5,828 nucleotides of DNA. Origin: Sphingobacteriales bacterium. Lineage in GTDB: Bacteria > Bacteroidota > Bacteroidia > Sphingobacteriales > Sphingobacteriaceae. How positions within the stretch are numbered: the first letter of the stretch is position 1; each line of letters begins with the position of its first letter. Of this stretch, positions 1-5,828 are shown one piece after another. A program made the translations under genes and the position numbers. The notes under the pieces were generated by a model. The model was given only the letters and a program-made list of their open reading frames with translations. It did not search any database and was not told the DNA's origin. The DNA lies in the NCBI GenBank assembly GCA_020058405.1, contig JAGVEE010000055.1, positions 1 to 5,828 of the forward strand. Reading direction: 5' to 3'.

Positions 1-163
1 GGTAAAGATTATAATTTTACACATTTACAACCTTTCATTTATAACTCATCAATAATATTTGGAGCAACGAGTGAGGGCGAAGGTAATGAAACAATTTATA
101 GTCTTGATGCTATTACTGGCAATTTCAAATGGAAGTGGAACGACTACCTTTCCTCAACAAGTG
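1..163 (+). pseudogene. Fragment of PQQ-like beta-propeller lipoprotein gene, truncated by IS21
   Basis: Frame 1 is open from the first base. Its first 54 residues match residues 55-108 of the intact lipoprotein at 3843-5129, with 42 of 54 identical and no gaps, including the shared stretch LQPFIYNSSIIFGATSEG and the propeller blade signature ending in KWKWNDY. It is therefore a close paralogue, not the same copy. The 5' part lies outside the window. The 3' part is lost where the insertion sequence begins. Past the junction the frame runs on through the IS end and stops at a TAA at 286-288, which would add about 41 foreign residues. The protein lacks most propeller blades and should be non-functional. 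The fragment is certain; the exact last native base could be 161-165. Confidence 0.85.
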
Positions 164-260
164 TGCAAAATCCGGTCAAATTGACCCCCCTAATCCGATT
201 TAAACTGACCACCCCAATCCGGTCCAAATTGACCCCCCTAATCCGGAGCAAATTGACCAC
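164..260 (+). repeat. IS21 left end: four phased transposase-binding-like repeats
   Basis: Four related units start at 172, 195, 219 and 243, each beginning CCGG or CCGA and running into a variant of CAAATTGACC. The start-to-start spacing is 23, 24 and 24 bases. They probably form the multi-site IstA binding array known from IS21-family ends; the binding role is inferred from the family. The miniature element at 5494 keeps the same four-unit phasing. Confidence 0.8.
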
Positions 261-307
261 TTACGAAGCTAATAAAAATCTGCTGTAATTGATTGCCGAA
301 ATGGTAA

Positions 308-327
308 GTTTTGATGTAAATCAAAAC
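308..327 (+). promoter_or_regulatory. Perfect hairpin just upstream of istA
   Basis: GTTTTGAT (308-315) and ATCAAAAC (320-327) form a perfect 8-base-pair stem with a GTAA loop. The stem ends 7 bases before the istA ATG at 335, so in mRNA it would sit over the ribosome loading region. It could limit transposase translation, particularly from read-through transcripts of the disrupted upstream gene, or be an operator for a DNA-binding protein. It is absent from the miniature element. The structure is seen directly; the function is inferred. Confidence 0.45.
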
Positions 328-334
328 GAGACCT

Positions 335-1882
335 ATGGCGAATAAATCAATAAGCATGAGTAAAATTAGACATCTATTGCAATTATATATTCAGGGAAGA
401 AGTAAAAAACTAATCTCTGATCAAACGGGTATCGCTCGCAATACGCTCAAAAAATACATCAAGGATTTTATCGATAGTGGCTTAACCATGGAAGTTTTAA
501 ATGGCTTAAGTGATAAGGAACTCGAAGACTTATTTATCAAACCAGAAGTAAAACCGATTAATAAAAGGTTAGCAACATTATTAAGTTTATTCCCTAAATA
601 TGAGAAAGAGCTCAAGAAAAAAGGGGTAACTCGTGATCATTTATGGAGGGAATACAAGGAACAACATCCTGATGGATTAGGCAGAAGTCAGTTTAATCAT
701 TACTACAGTTTGTGGAAGAAACAGGTATCACCAACGATGCGCATGGAGCATAAAGCAGGTGATAAGATGTATGTTGATTTTGTAGGAGACCGCTTACAAT
801 TAGTAGATGAACATACAGGAGAGATAAAAAATGTAGAAGTGTTCGTAGCTATTCTAGGTGCCTCGCAATTAACCTATGTAGAAGCGGTAATGACGCAACA
901 AAAGGAAGACTTTATTCTAGCCTGCGAAAATGCTTTGCATTATTTTGGAGGAGTTCCTTCAGCCATCGTTCCAGATAATTTAAAAGCAGCGGTAACCAAG
1001 AGCAGTAAATACGAACCCATAATAAACGAAACCTTTGCCGACTTTGCTTCTCACTACAACACTGCAGTGCTTCCTGCTAGAGCCTTCAGACCTCGCGACA
1101 AGGCTTTGGTAGAAAACGCTGTTCGAATCCTTTACAATAGAGTGTATGCAAGTATAAAGAAGCAAACCTACTCTAGCTTAGAAGCGTTAAATTTTACCTT
1201 ATGGCAAGCCTTAGAAAAACACAACGATACCAATTTTACTGCAAGGTCTTATAGCAGAAGACAACAGTTCGAAGAGGTGGAAAAGGCAGCACTGTTGCCT
1301 CTACCACTATTGAGATATGAACTACGAAGACAAGCCAGTGCCACGGTGATGAAAAATGGACACATCCATTTAAGTGTAGATCGGCACTATTACTCTGTTC
1401 CCTATCAATACATCGGAAAGAAGACTACTGTAAAGTACAAGAGAACCACGCTAGAAATTTATTATAACTACGAACGTATTGCTATCCATGCAAGAGATAC
1501 CTCACCGTATAGTTACACCACAGAGCCAGATCATATGGCATCAACACATCGCTTCGTGAGTGAGTGGTCTGCAGAACGGTTCTTATCCTGGGCAGAGAGT
1601 ATCGATAAAGATGTGAAGCAATATCTTTTAGAAATCCTTCATCATAAGAAACATCCAGAGCAAGCCTATAAATCGTGTATGGGTATTTTAAATTTTGAGA
1701 AGAAGGTAGGAAGAGAACGATTAATAAACGCTTGCAAACGGGGCTTAGACTTTGGAATGTATAGTTATAAAGCTGTCGAAAAGATATTACATACTGGGCT
1801 AGATAAAGAATACGAGAAGCTAATCGAAGAAGGTTCGATGCCCACTCATGAAAACATTAGAGGAGAATCCTATTATCAATAA
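335..1882 (+). CDS. istA: IS21-family transposase IstA
   Basis: This 515-residue protein is the DDE transposase that cuts and joins the ends of the element. Residues about 8-46 form a helix-turn-helix (SKKLISDQTGIARNTLKKYI) for end binding. The integrase-like catalytic core spans about 138-285. Its likely triad is D148 in YVDFVG, D214 in IVPDNLKAAV and E260 in KALVENAVR, with spacing typical of the family. The C-terminal half contains the IstA beta-barrel-like region around HYYSVPYQYIGKKTTVKY (351-368). The length is normal for the family and the reading frame is unbroken. The ATG at 335 lies in a weak context (ACGAGACCT before it), usual for Bacteroidota, and the HTH starts soon after it, so no earlier start is needed. 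istB follows after 35 bases, probably on the same transcript. In many IS21 elements the two genes instead touch or overlap. Confidence 0.96.
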   Translation: MANKSISMSKIRHLLQLYIQGRSKKLISDQTGIARNTLKKYIKDFIDSGLTMEVLNGLSDKELEDLFIKPEVKPINKRLATLLSLFPKYEKELKKKGVTRDHLWREYKEQHPDGLGRSQFNHYYSLWKKQVSPTMRMEHKAGDKMYVDFVGDRLQLVDEHTGEIKNVEVFVAILGASQLTYVEAVMTQQKEDFILACENALHYFGGVPSAIVPDNLKAAVTKSSKYEPIINETFADFASHYNTAVLPARAFRPRDKALVENAVRILYNRVYASIKKQTYSSLEALNFTLWQALEKHNDTNFTARSYSRRQQFEEVEKAALLPLPLLRYELRRQASATVMKNGHIHLSVDRHYYSVPYQYIGKKTTVKYKRTTLEIYYNYERIAIHARDTSPYSYTTEPDHMASTHRFVSEWSAERFLSWAESIDKDVKQYLLEILHHKKHPEQAYKSCMGILNFEKKVGRERLINACKRGLDFGMYSYKAVEKILHTGLDKEYEKLIEEGSMPTHENIRGESYYQ

Positions 1883-1917
1883 TCACCAATCAGAACACAA
1901 ATAAAAAACACAGAAAA

Positions 1918-2679
1918 ATGAACACAGAAACCTTAAACAAAATGCGAAAGCTGAAATTCACGGGAATGCACCGAGCATTTAAGATGAGCTTAGAATCCGA
2001 AAAAACGGCCGAATACACAGCAGATGAACTCTTAGAAATGCTCATCGATGCGGAGCTGGACGAGCGGCAAAACAGAAGTAGAGAAATGAAAGTAAAGAAT
2101 GCCAGATTTAGATACAAAGCATCTTTAGAAGAGTTGAATTACCACCTTAATCGAAACATAGATAAGAACCAAGTACAGCGATTAGGTACCTGCGAGTTTA
2201 TTGAGAAATGTGAGAACGTACTCATTACAGGAAGCACAGGCATTGGTAAGAGTTATGTATCGTCGGCACTTGGACATGAAGCTTGTAACAGAGGGTATAA
2301 AGTAGCATATTACAATACACCGAAACTGTTTGCAAAACTAAAGATGGCAAAAGCTGATGGTTCCTATTTAAAAGAAATCATAAAGCTAGAACGCCAAGAT
2401 CTATTAATACTAGATGATTTTGGTATCCAACCCTTCGACGCTCAAAGCAGGGCAACGCTTATGGAAATAATCGAAGACAGGCATGGAAAGCGGTCCTTGA
2501 TTGTCACTTCACAACTTCCCGTTGTAAAATGGTATGAGGTTATTGGGGAAGAAACAATAGCAGATGCCATACTAGATAGAATTGTTCACGATGCTCACCG
2601 ATTGGAGTTAGTGGGCGACTCACTAAGAAAACGAAATAAAAAAGAGGTTGAAGAACTGAGTATAAATAATGATAATTAA
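1918..2679 (+). CDS. istB: IS21-family helper ATPase IstB
   Basis: This 253-residue AAA+ ATPase, related to DnaC/DnaA-type proteins, assembles on target DNA and directs and activates IstA. The N-terminal helical part (about 1-95) carries the conserved LKFTGM and LDERQNRS regions. Walker A is GSTGIGKS at 105-112 and Walker B is LLILDDFG at 162-169. A sensor-like IVTSQLP follows at 195-201, and AILDRIVHDAHRLEL (217-231) contains the conserved arginine near the end of the AAA+ fold. Its length is normal and all key residues are present. The start is the first ATG after the istA stop, with an A-rich leader and no clear ribosome binding site, so translation may depend on coupling or re-initiation from istA. 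The last 15 codons survive in degraded form in the element at 5494-5827. Confidence 0.96.
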   Translation: MNTETLNKMRKLKFTGMHRAFKMSLESEKTAEYTADELLEMLIDAELDERQNRSREMKVKNARFRYKASLEELNYHLNRNIDKNQVQRLGTCEFIEKCENVLITGSTGIGKSYVSSALGHEACNRGYKVAYYNTPKLFAKLKMAKADGSYLKEIIKLERQDLLILDDFGIQPFDAQSRATLMEIIEDRHGKRSLIVTSQLPVVKWYEVIGEETIADAILDRIVHDAHRLELVGDSLRKRNKKEVEELSINNDN

Positions 2680-2740
2680 TTTATAAATTTGAACAACAAG
2701 ATTACAGCAGAAAAACAAAATCTTCGCCAGTGAAATCGGT

Positions 2741-2787
2741 GGTCAATTTGGACCGGATTGAGGGGGTCAATTTAACCGGTATTTGCA
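2741..2787 (-). repeat. IS21 right end: two inverted binding-like repeats
   Basis: Two units, GGTCAATTTGGACCGG at 2741-2756 and GGTCAATTTAACCGG at 2765-2779, are inverted copies of the left-end sites. The CCGG cores are 23 bases apart, and the outer core lies 8 bases from the tip, as at the left end. The left end thus has four sites and the right end two, an asymmetry known for IS21-type elements. Confidence 0.8.
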
Positions 2788-3809
2788 CTCCTCATGGTGG
2801 AGCTGCCATTATTAATTCAGCTCAGAATAATGTAAATCCTCCAATAGCTAAATTCTTTGAAGATGCTTGTAATGCCATGACAATAGGACCAATAGATGAA
2901 GGACTTGGGAATAAATGGTATGTAAAACTTTTTAAACTTAACAAACTCGCGGATGAATTTAGACAAACCATGTGTGAAAATGTTGGGGTCTTCGGAAATA
3001 CTTTTGCAAGACTATATACAGGAAATCTTGGGGTAGAGTACAAGACAAATGCAAGTGCAATTTTATCATTAAAAACATACACTACTCCGACTCCATCGGT
3101 TTGTTTTTATGGAATTAAACCCAAAGAGGGCCTCGCTTTTGATATTCTCTATTCATACACAATACAGGAAGCTAATAACTACCCTCACTTTGAGGCACAA
3201 AAATCAACATTAGATGCTAAGACTGAGGCAAACAATACTATGAACGATTATAAAACTAAAGCAGATCAGGTACATATGTTTCGTGACTGGAAAATAGTTT
3301 ATTTTCCATTACCAGGAATAGTATATTTTTGGAACTATAAAGCGTTATATTATAATCAATACATGAAAGGAGTAAATTTTATTAAGAATGCAGACGAAAG
3401 ATGGCAAGATATTATTGGTGCGAGAATCGTTTCTTATACTACAGTATATGAAACTGTATGCGTAAATCCTAATGACCTTATTGCAAATGATGCAACCTCA
3501 AACTTTCCATATTTAAGAAACAAATATAAGATAGCTGATGATAATACCAACTCAGAAACACCAGAAAATCCATGTGTGTTTCCAGAGGTTCCAGTTTATA
3601 TTACTAGGTTAGTTAAAAATGTTTTATATAAAGAGTCTGATGGAATTGTATTAGCAGAGAGTGCTTCTGCTTTCACTGGGGCGGCCTTTAAACGCCCTCT
3701 TTATGATAGCAATCACGAACAAATGAAAAATGATGAGAATACAAGAAAAGCGTTAACGGATGTATACAATGGTCAACGTGGGATTTATTTTTTGACTCCA
3801 CCTAGATAG
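2788..3809 (+). pseudogene. 5'-truncated lipase-like alpha/beta hydrolase
   Basis: About 340 residues of native protein remain. It begins at TPHGGAAI, which matches the TPHxG segment that in PGAP1/DUF676-type lipases and esterases follows the GxSxG nucleophile elbow. The nucleophile and everything before it are therefore missing. A likely catalytic aspartate lies in ESDGIVLAESA and a likely catalytic histidine in SNHEQMKND, 25 residues later, close to the C-terminus as expected. The central part, with much aromatic sequence (PLPGIVYFWNYKALYYNQY), is not recognised. An open frame extends upstream into the IS end as far as a GTG at 2730, adding about 19 IS-derived residues; that GTG is not a credible native start. 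The stop at 3807-3809 lies 33 bases before the lipoprotein ATG, so the two genes were probably one operon. The hydrolase class is likely; substrate and location are unknown. Confidence 0.75.
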
Positions 3810-3842
3810 TTGATACTTTAATTGCTATTTTTACTTATACAT

Positions 3843-5129
3843 ATGAAACAACTGTTTTCAACATCTTTACTGCTTATTTTTGCAATATTTAGTATTGCAT
3901 GTAGTTCTATGGAACCAATACCTCCGAAGAACAATCCAAGTCCTTGTCTTTTTGATTGTGATGACTTATCAAAACTTGAAGTTATATGGTCTAAACCTAT
4001 TAATGGGAAAGATTATAATTATTCAAACTTACAACCTTTTATATATAATTCATCTATTATTTTTGGTGCTACGAGTGAGGGAAGCAATAATGAAACCATC
4101 TATAGTTTTGATGCAAACACTGGTAATTCTCAATGGAATTGGAATGATTACTTTTCTTCTGCCAGCGCATCCAATTTAACAAGTAAAATTGGAGTCTATA
4201 ATAATTTAGGTGTCATCTCATATAATTATAGAGATTACGTTCTAAATTTAGAGACTGGTTTAACTGTTTGGAGATATGAAACACCTGCTGGAATTTCTTC
4301 TATGCCAAGGGGAAGTCTAATTGGCAATTGGATTTACCATCCTCAAGATGTTGAAGGTTCTCCAGGATCTGATAGTATTGCCCATATGGCACGATCAACC
4401 ATTGAAAATCCAAATTGGGAAATTATTTATACATTACGAAGAGATTCAACTGGTGCTGATGTTAACTTCGAACCGCCATCTTTAGCCATAGCAACTAATG
4501 GAGATAGTATTTTAATTTTTCAAAATAGAAGTTACAATTTTGTGAAAGGAGGTGATAGGCAAGATTTAATTGCTTTTAATTTAAAAACTAAATCTGTGCT
4601 TTGGAAAATAGTTAATATTGCAAAACCAAATACATCTTCAGTACATCCTATTCTTGTAAAAGGAAACACTGCTATATTTTTCGGAGGGTATACAGTGTAC
4701 GCAATAAATATTTCAAATGGCTCTATCATTTGGACATATACAGGTACAAATCCGGATTTAAACAGCCTATTAGATGCAAGTTGTATTATCGTGGACGATA
4801 AGCTTTATGTTAAAACTGAAGGCGAACAGATGTATTGCTTATATTTAAATTCCGGTATTAGAGTTTGGGGTAAAGCAATTGAATGGTCAGGTCAACATAG
4901 TAATTTAATATATAATAACGGTAAAATTTATTTTACTGTTTCTCAAAAAATATATTGCATTAATGCGCTTAATGGAGATGTGATTTTTAGATACCGTTCA
5001 CCTAATGCAAATAGAACAGATCAAAGCGGTAGGTTTCAGGGATTTGGTGGTTTAGCAATTGATCCAATTGCTAAACGCATGTATTTTGCGGATAGTTATT
5101 ACATAAATTGTGTAAAGTTACCAGATTAA
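3843..5129 (+). CDS. PQQ-like beta-propeller lipoprotein
   Basis: This 428-residue protein starts at the ATG at 3843. A TTG at 3822 in the same frame would add seven residues ahead of the signal peptide and is less likely. Residues 1-20 are a lipoprotein signal peptide: MKQ, a hydrophobic stretch, then the lipobox FSIAC with the lipidated cysteine at C20. The mature protein begins with a proline-rich linker (about 23-35). Blade signatures of the PQQ/quinoprotein-like propeller recur near 86-100 (FDANTGNSQWNW), 131-145 (NLETGLTVWRY), 242-256, 284-299 (NISNGSIIWTY), 329-343 and 369-384. No PQQ-enzyme catalytic residues were recognised, so a binding or scaffold role is more likely than dehydrogenase activity. 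It probably faces the periplasm or cell surface. It follows the hydrolase remnant by 33 bases and is closed by a terminator. A paralogous fragment lies at 1-163. The family is secure; the function is unknown. Confidence 0.9.
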   Translation: MKQLFSTSLLLIFAIFSIACSSMEPIPPKNNPSPCLFDCDDLSKLEVIWSKPINGKDYNYSNLQPFIYNSSIIFGATSEGSNNETIYSFDANTGNSQWNWNDYFSSASASNLTSKIGVYNNLGVISYNYRDYVLNLETGLTVWRYETPAGISSMPRGSLIGNWIYHPQDVEGSPGSDSIAHMARSTIENPNWEIIYTLRRDSTGADVNFEPPSLAIATNGDSILIFQNRSYNFVKGGDRQDLIAFNLKTKSVLWKIVNIAKPNTSSVHPILVKGNTAIFFGGYTVYAINISNGSIIWTYTGTNPDLNSLLDASCIIVDDKLYVKTEGEQMYCLYLNSGIRVWGKAIEWSGQHSNLIYNNGKIYFTVSQKIYCINALNGDVIFRYRSPNANRTDQSGRFQGFGGLAIDPIAKRMYFADSYYINCVKLPD

Positions 5130-5159
5130 AATATTGAATTGAAACTATTGAAATATAAA

Positions 5160-5188
5160 AAAATGCCGCCCAAAATGGGCGGCATTTT
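5160..5188 (+). terminator. Strong intrinsic terminator after the lipoprotein gene
   Basis: AAAATGCCGCCC (5160-5171) pairs perfectly with GGGCGGCATTTT (5177-5188) around a 5-base AAAAT loop, giving a GC-rich 12-base-pair stem flanked by A and T runs. It lies 30 bases after the lipoprotein stop codon and should end the hydrolase-lipoprotein transcript. The A run on the other side means it could also work in the reverse direction. Confidence 0.9.
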
Positions 5189-5493
5189 ACTTTTAAAAAA
5201 TCCAAATTTGTATTTTATCTTAATTTCCTTAAAACGAACCCTCGGAGATTTTACCTTCATTGAACACATACCTCAATCTACAGTATATTAACTTAAAAAA
5301 CCTCTCAAGCAGATGTTTTGCAGGCTCTTACATTAAATCCAGAAAACAAAACGGTTGTGCAAATCTGAATAAGGGTGTGCAAACACTGGTTACCCTTTTT
5401 GGGCTAAATACAAAATGGGTAACCAGTTGGAAACCCAAACCTGTACATATTTACCCATTTCTGCACATATTTAAACAAAAAAACCCAGCGTAG
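5189..5493. other. Gene-free stretch between terminator and miniature IS21 element
   Basis: No credible gene is visible on either strand. A 77-codon frame on the plus strand (5260-5493) has no recognisable motif or ribosome binding site and ends exactly where the miniature element begins. On the minus strand only short frames occur. The one structure seen is the imperfect inverted repeat at 5356-5467. The octamer TGTGCAAA, also present at the IS21 left tip, occurs here at 5356 and 5376. This could be decayed mobile DNA. Confidence 0.6.
5356..5467. repeat. Imperfect inverted repeat of about 112 bases
   Basis: The outer ends are TGTGCA (5356-5361) and TGCACA (5462-5467). The inner core is a perfect 10-base-pair stem, CTGGTTACCC (5386-5395) with GGGTAACCAG (5417-5426), around a 21-base loop. 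Between them the two arms match only partly and would need bulges. A short direct repeat (ACATATTTA) also lies in the right arm. It could be a small hairpin-type element or the remains of one; the core stem could also act as a weak terminator on either strand. Confidence 0.5.
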
Positions 5494-5596
5494 TGCAAAA
5501 ACCGGTGAAATATTCCACCCTTCGCCGGTTTTAACTGACCACCCTTGACCGATCCAAATTAACAACCTCATACCGGTTCAAATTGACCACCTATAG
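5494..5596 (+). repeat. Left-end binding-like repeats of the miniature element
   Basis: Units begin at 5502 (CCGGTGAAAT), 5525 (CCGGTTTTAACTGACC), 5549 (CCGATCCAAATTAAC) and 5573 (CCGGTTCAAATTGACC). The spacings of 23, 24 and 24 bases are identical to the full IS. The outermost unit is the most diverged from the consensus. Confidence 0.75.
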
Positions 5597-5671
5597 AACT
5601 AATAAAAATCTGTTCTAATTGATTGCAGAAATGATATGAATAAAATGAGAAACCCCTTATTTATTAAGTAT

Positions 5672-5719
5672 ACGAATCAAAAATAGGTTGAAGAACTTAG
5701 TATAAATTATGATAATTAA
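5672..5719 (+). pseudogene. Remnant of the istB 3' end
   Basis: These bases correspond to the last 15 or so codons of istB (RNKKEVEELSINNDN plus stop). They carry a one-base deletion near 5676-5684 and several substitutions relative to the intact copy. The istB stop position corresponds to the TAA at 5717-5719. The remnant has no start and codes for nothing; it shows that the miniature element arose by internal deletion of an istB-bearing IS. Confidence 0.75.
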
Positions 5720-5784
5720 TACATAAATTTGAACAACAAGATTACAGCAGAAAAATAAAATCTTCGCCAATGAAATCGGTGGTC

Positions 5785-5827
5785 AAATTGGACCGGTCTG
5801 AGTTTGTCAATTTAACCGGTATTTGCA
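5785..5827 (-). repeat. Right-end binding-like repeats of the miniature element
   Basis: Two inverted sites with CCGG cores at 5793-5796 and 5816-5819 lie 23 bases apart, the outer one 8 bases from the tip, as in the full IS. Five of the few differences from the full right end cluster in the spacer between the two sites (5797-5804). Confidence 0.75.
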
Positions 5828-5828
5828 A

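Larger units (their letters stand above)
164..2787 (+). mobile_element. Complete IS21-family insertion sequence
   Basis: The element is 2624 bases, begins TGCAAAATCCGG and ends CCGGTATTTGCA, so the tips are imperfect inverted repeats with the TG...CA ends usual for IS21. It carries istA and istB on one strand in the standard order. The ends hold several copies of a CCGG-x-CAAATTGACC-type site, four on the left and two inverted on the right, as expected for IstA binding. Both genes are intact, so the element may be active. No direct repeat is seen: the left flank ends AACAAGTG and the right flank begins CTCCTCAT. The flanks also belong to two different genes, so this is not a simple insertion. 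The IS genes look richer in G and C than the host genes around them, which fits recent transfer. The boundaries rest on comparing the two ends with each other and with the miniature copy at 5494-5827. Confidence 0.93.
5494..5827 (+). mobile_element. Miniature non-autonomous IS21 derivative (MITE-like)
   Basis: This 334-base element begins TGCAAAAACCGG and ends CCGGTATTTGCA, with the same tips as the full IS at 164-2787. Its first 140 bases align without gaps to 164-303 (about 107 of 140 identical). Its last 142 bases align without gaps to 2646-2787 (about 130 of 142 identical). Between them lie about 50 bases, so istA and nearly all of istB are gone. Four left sites (cores at 5502, 5525, 5549 and 5573) and two right sites (5793 and 5816) are kept with the spacing of the full element, so it could be moved by IstA and IstB supplied in trans. 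It has the same orientation as the full IS. Only one base follows it in the window, so target duplication cannot be checked. Confidence 0.9.

Noticed and set aside
164..260. CRISPR-like array from four units of about 24 bases
   Set aside because: The units are contiguous, diverged and spacer-free, and they lie at an IS21 tip, where such repeats are transposase sites.
260..334. Bacteroidota-type promoter (TTTG plus TAnnTTTG) for istA
   Set aside because: A TAAGTTTTG is present at 305-313 but is one base off the consensus, and no convincing TTTG box sits at the right distance, so I do not call it.
2678..2689. 12-base palindrome AATTTATAAATT just after the istB stop as a terminator or operator
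   Set aside because: It is all A and T, has no loop or T run, and is disrupted in the miniature element; such palindromes are expected in AT-rich DNA.
2730..2787. GTG at 2730 as the start of a full hydrolase gene
   Set aside because: The first 19 codons are the IS21 right end, seen again almost unchanged at 5770-5827, and the nucleophile elbow of the hydrolase would still be missing.
3822..3842. TTG at 3822 as the start of the lipoprotein
   Set aside because: The ATG at 3843 gives a textbook lipoprotein signal peptide with the cysteine at position 20; the seven extra residues add nothing.
3880..4179. Alternative-frame 99-codon frame inside the lipoprotein gene
   Set aside because: A shadow of the real gene in another frame, with no domain or signal of its own.
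5260..5493. 77-codon open frame on the plus strand in the gap after the terminator
   Set aside because: No recognisable motif, no ribosome binding site, odd composition, overlaps the inverted repeat and ends exactly at the miniature element boundary.

Overview
The window is AT-rich DNA, most likely from a member of the Bacteroidota (Flavobacteriia or Cytophagia type). This is inferred from the base composition, the lack of clear Shine-Dalgarno sequences before the genes, the A-rich leaders and the style of the lipoprotein. No rRNA, tRNA or CRISPR array is visible, so the taxonomy is only a guess.

Layout: (1) Bases 1-163 are an internal piece of a PQQ-type beta-propeller lipoprotein gene, cut off at base 163. 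(2) Bases 164-2787 are a complete IS21-family insertion sequence. It has multi-site ends, istA (DDE transposase) and istB (AAA+ helper ATPase). (3) Bases 2788-3809 are the 3' part of a lipase-like alpha/beta-hydrolase gene whose 5' part, including the nucleophile elbow, is missing at the IS junction. (4) Bases 3843-5129 are an intact PQQ-type beta-propeller lipoprotein gene, a paralogue of the fragment at base 1, followed by a strong intrinsic terminator at 5160-5188. (5) Bases 5189-5493 are gene-free and contain a roughly 112-base imperfect inverted repeat. (6) Bases 5494-5827 are a 334-base internally deleted, non-autonomous derivative of the same IS21 group (MITE-like), with both ends kept and only the last codons of istB remaining.

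The IS has different genes on its two sides and no target duplication. The most economical reading is that the locus once held at least two copies of a [hydrolase - propeller lipoprotein] pair in tandem, and that recombination or deletion involving IS21 copies joined the middle of one lipoprotein gene to the middle of the next hydrolase gene. A repeated pair of a lipase-like enzyme and a surface or periplasmic lipoprotein resembles effector/immunity loci, but that is a hypothesis; nothing in the sequence proves it. The full IS and its miniature derivative bracket the surviving pair in the same orientation.
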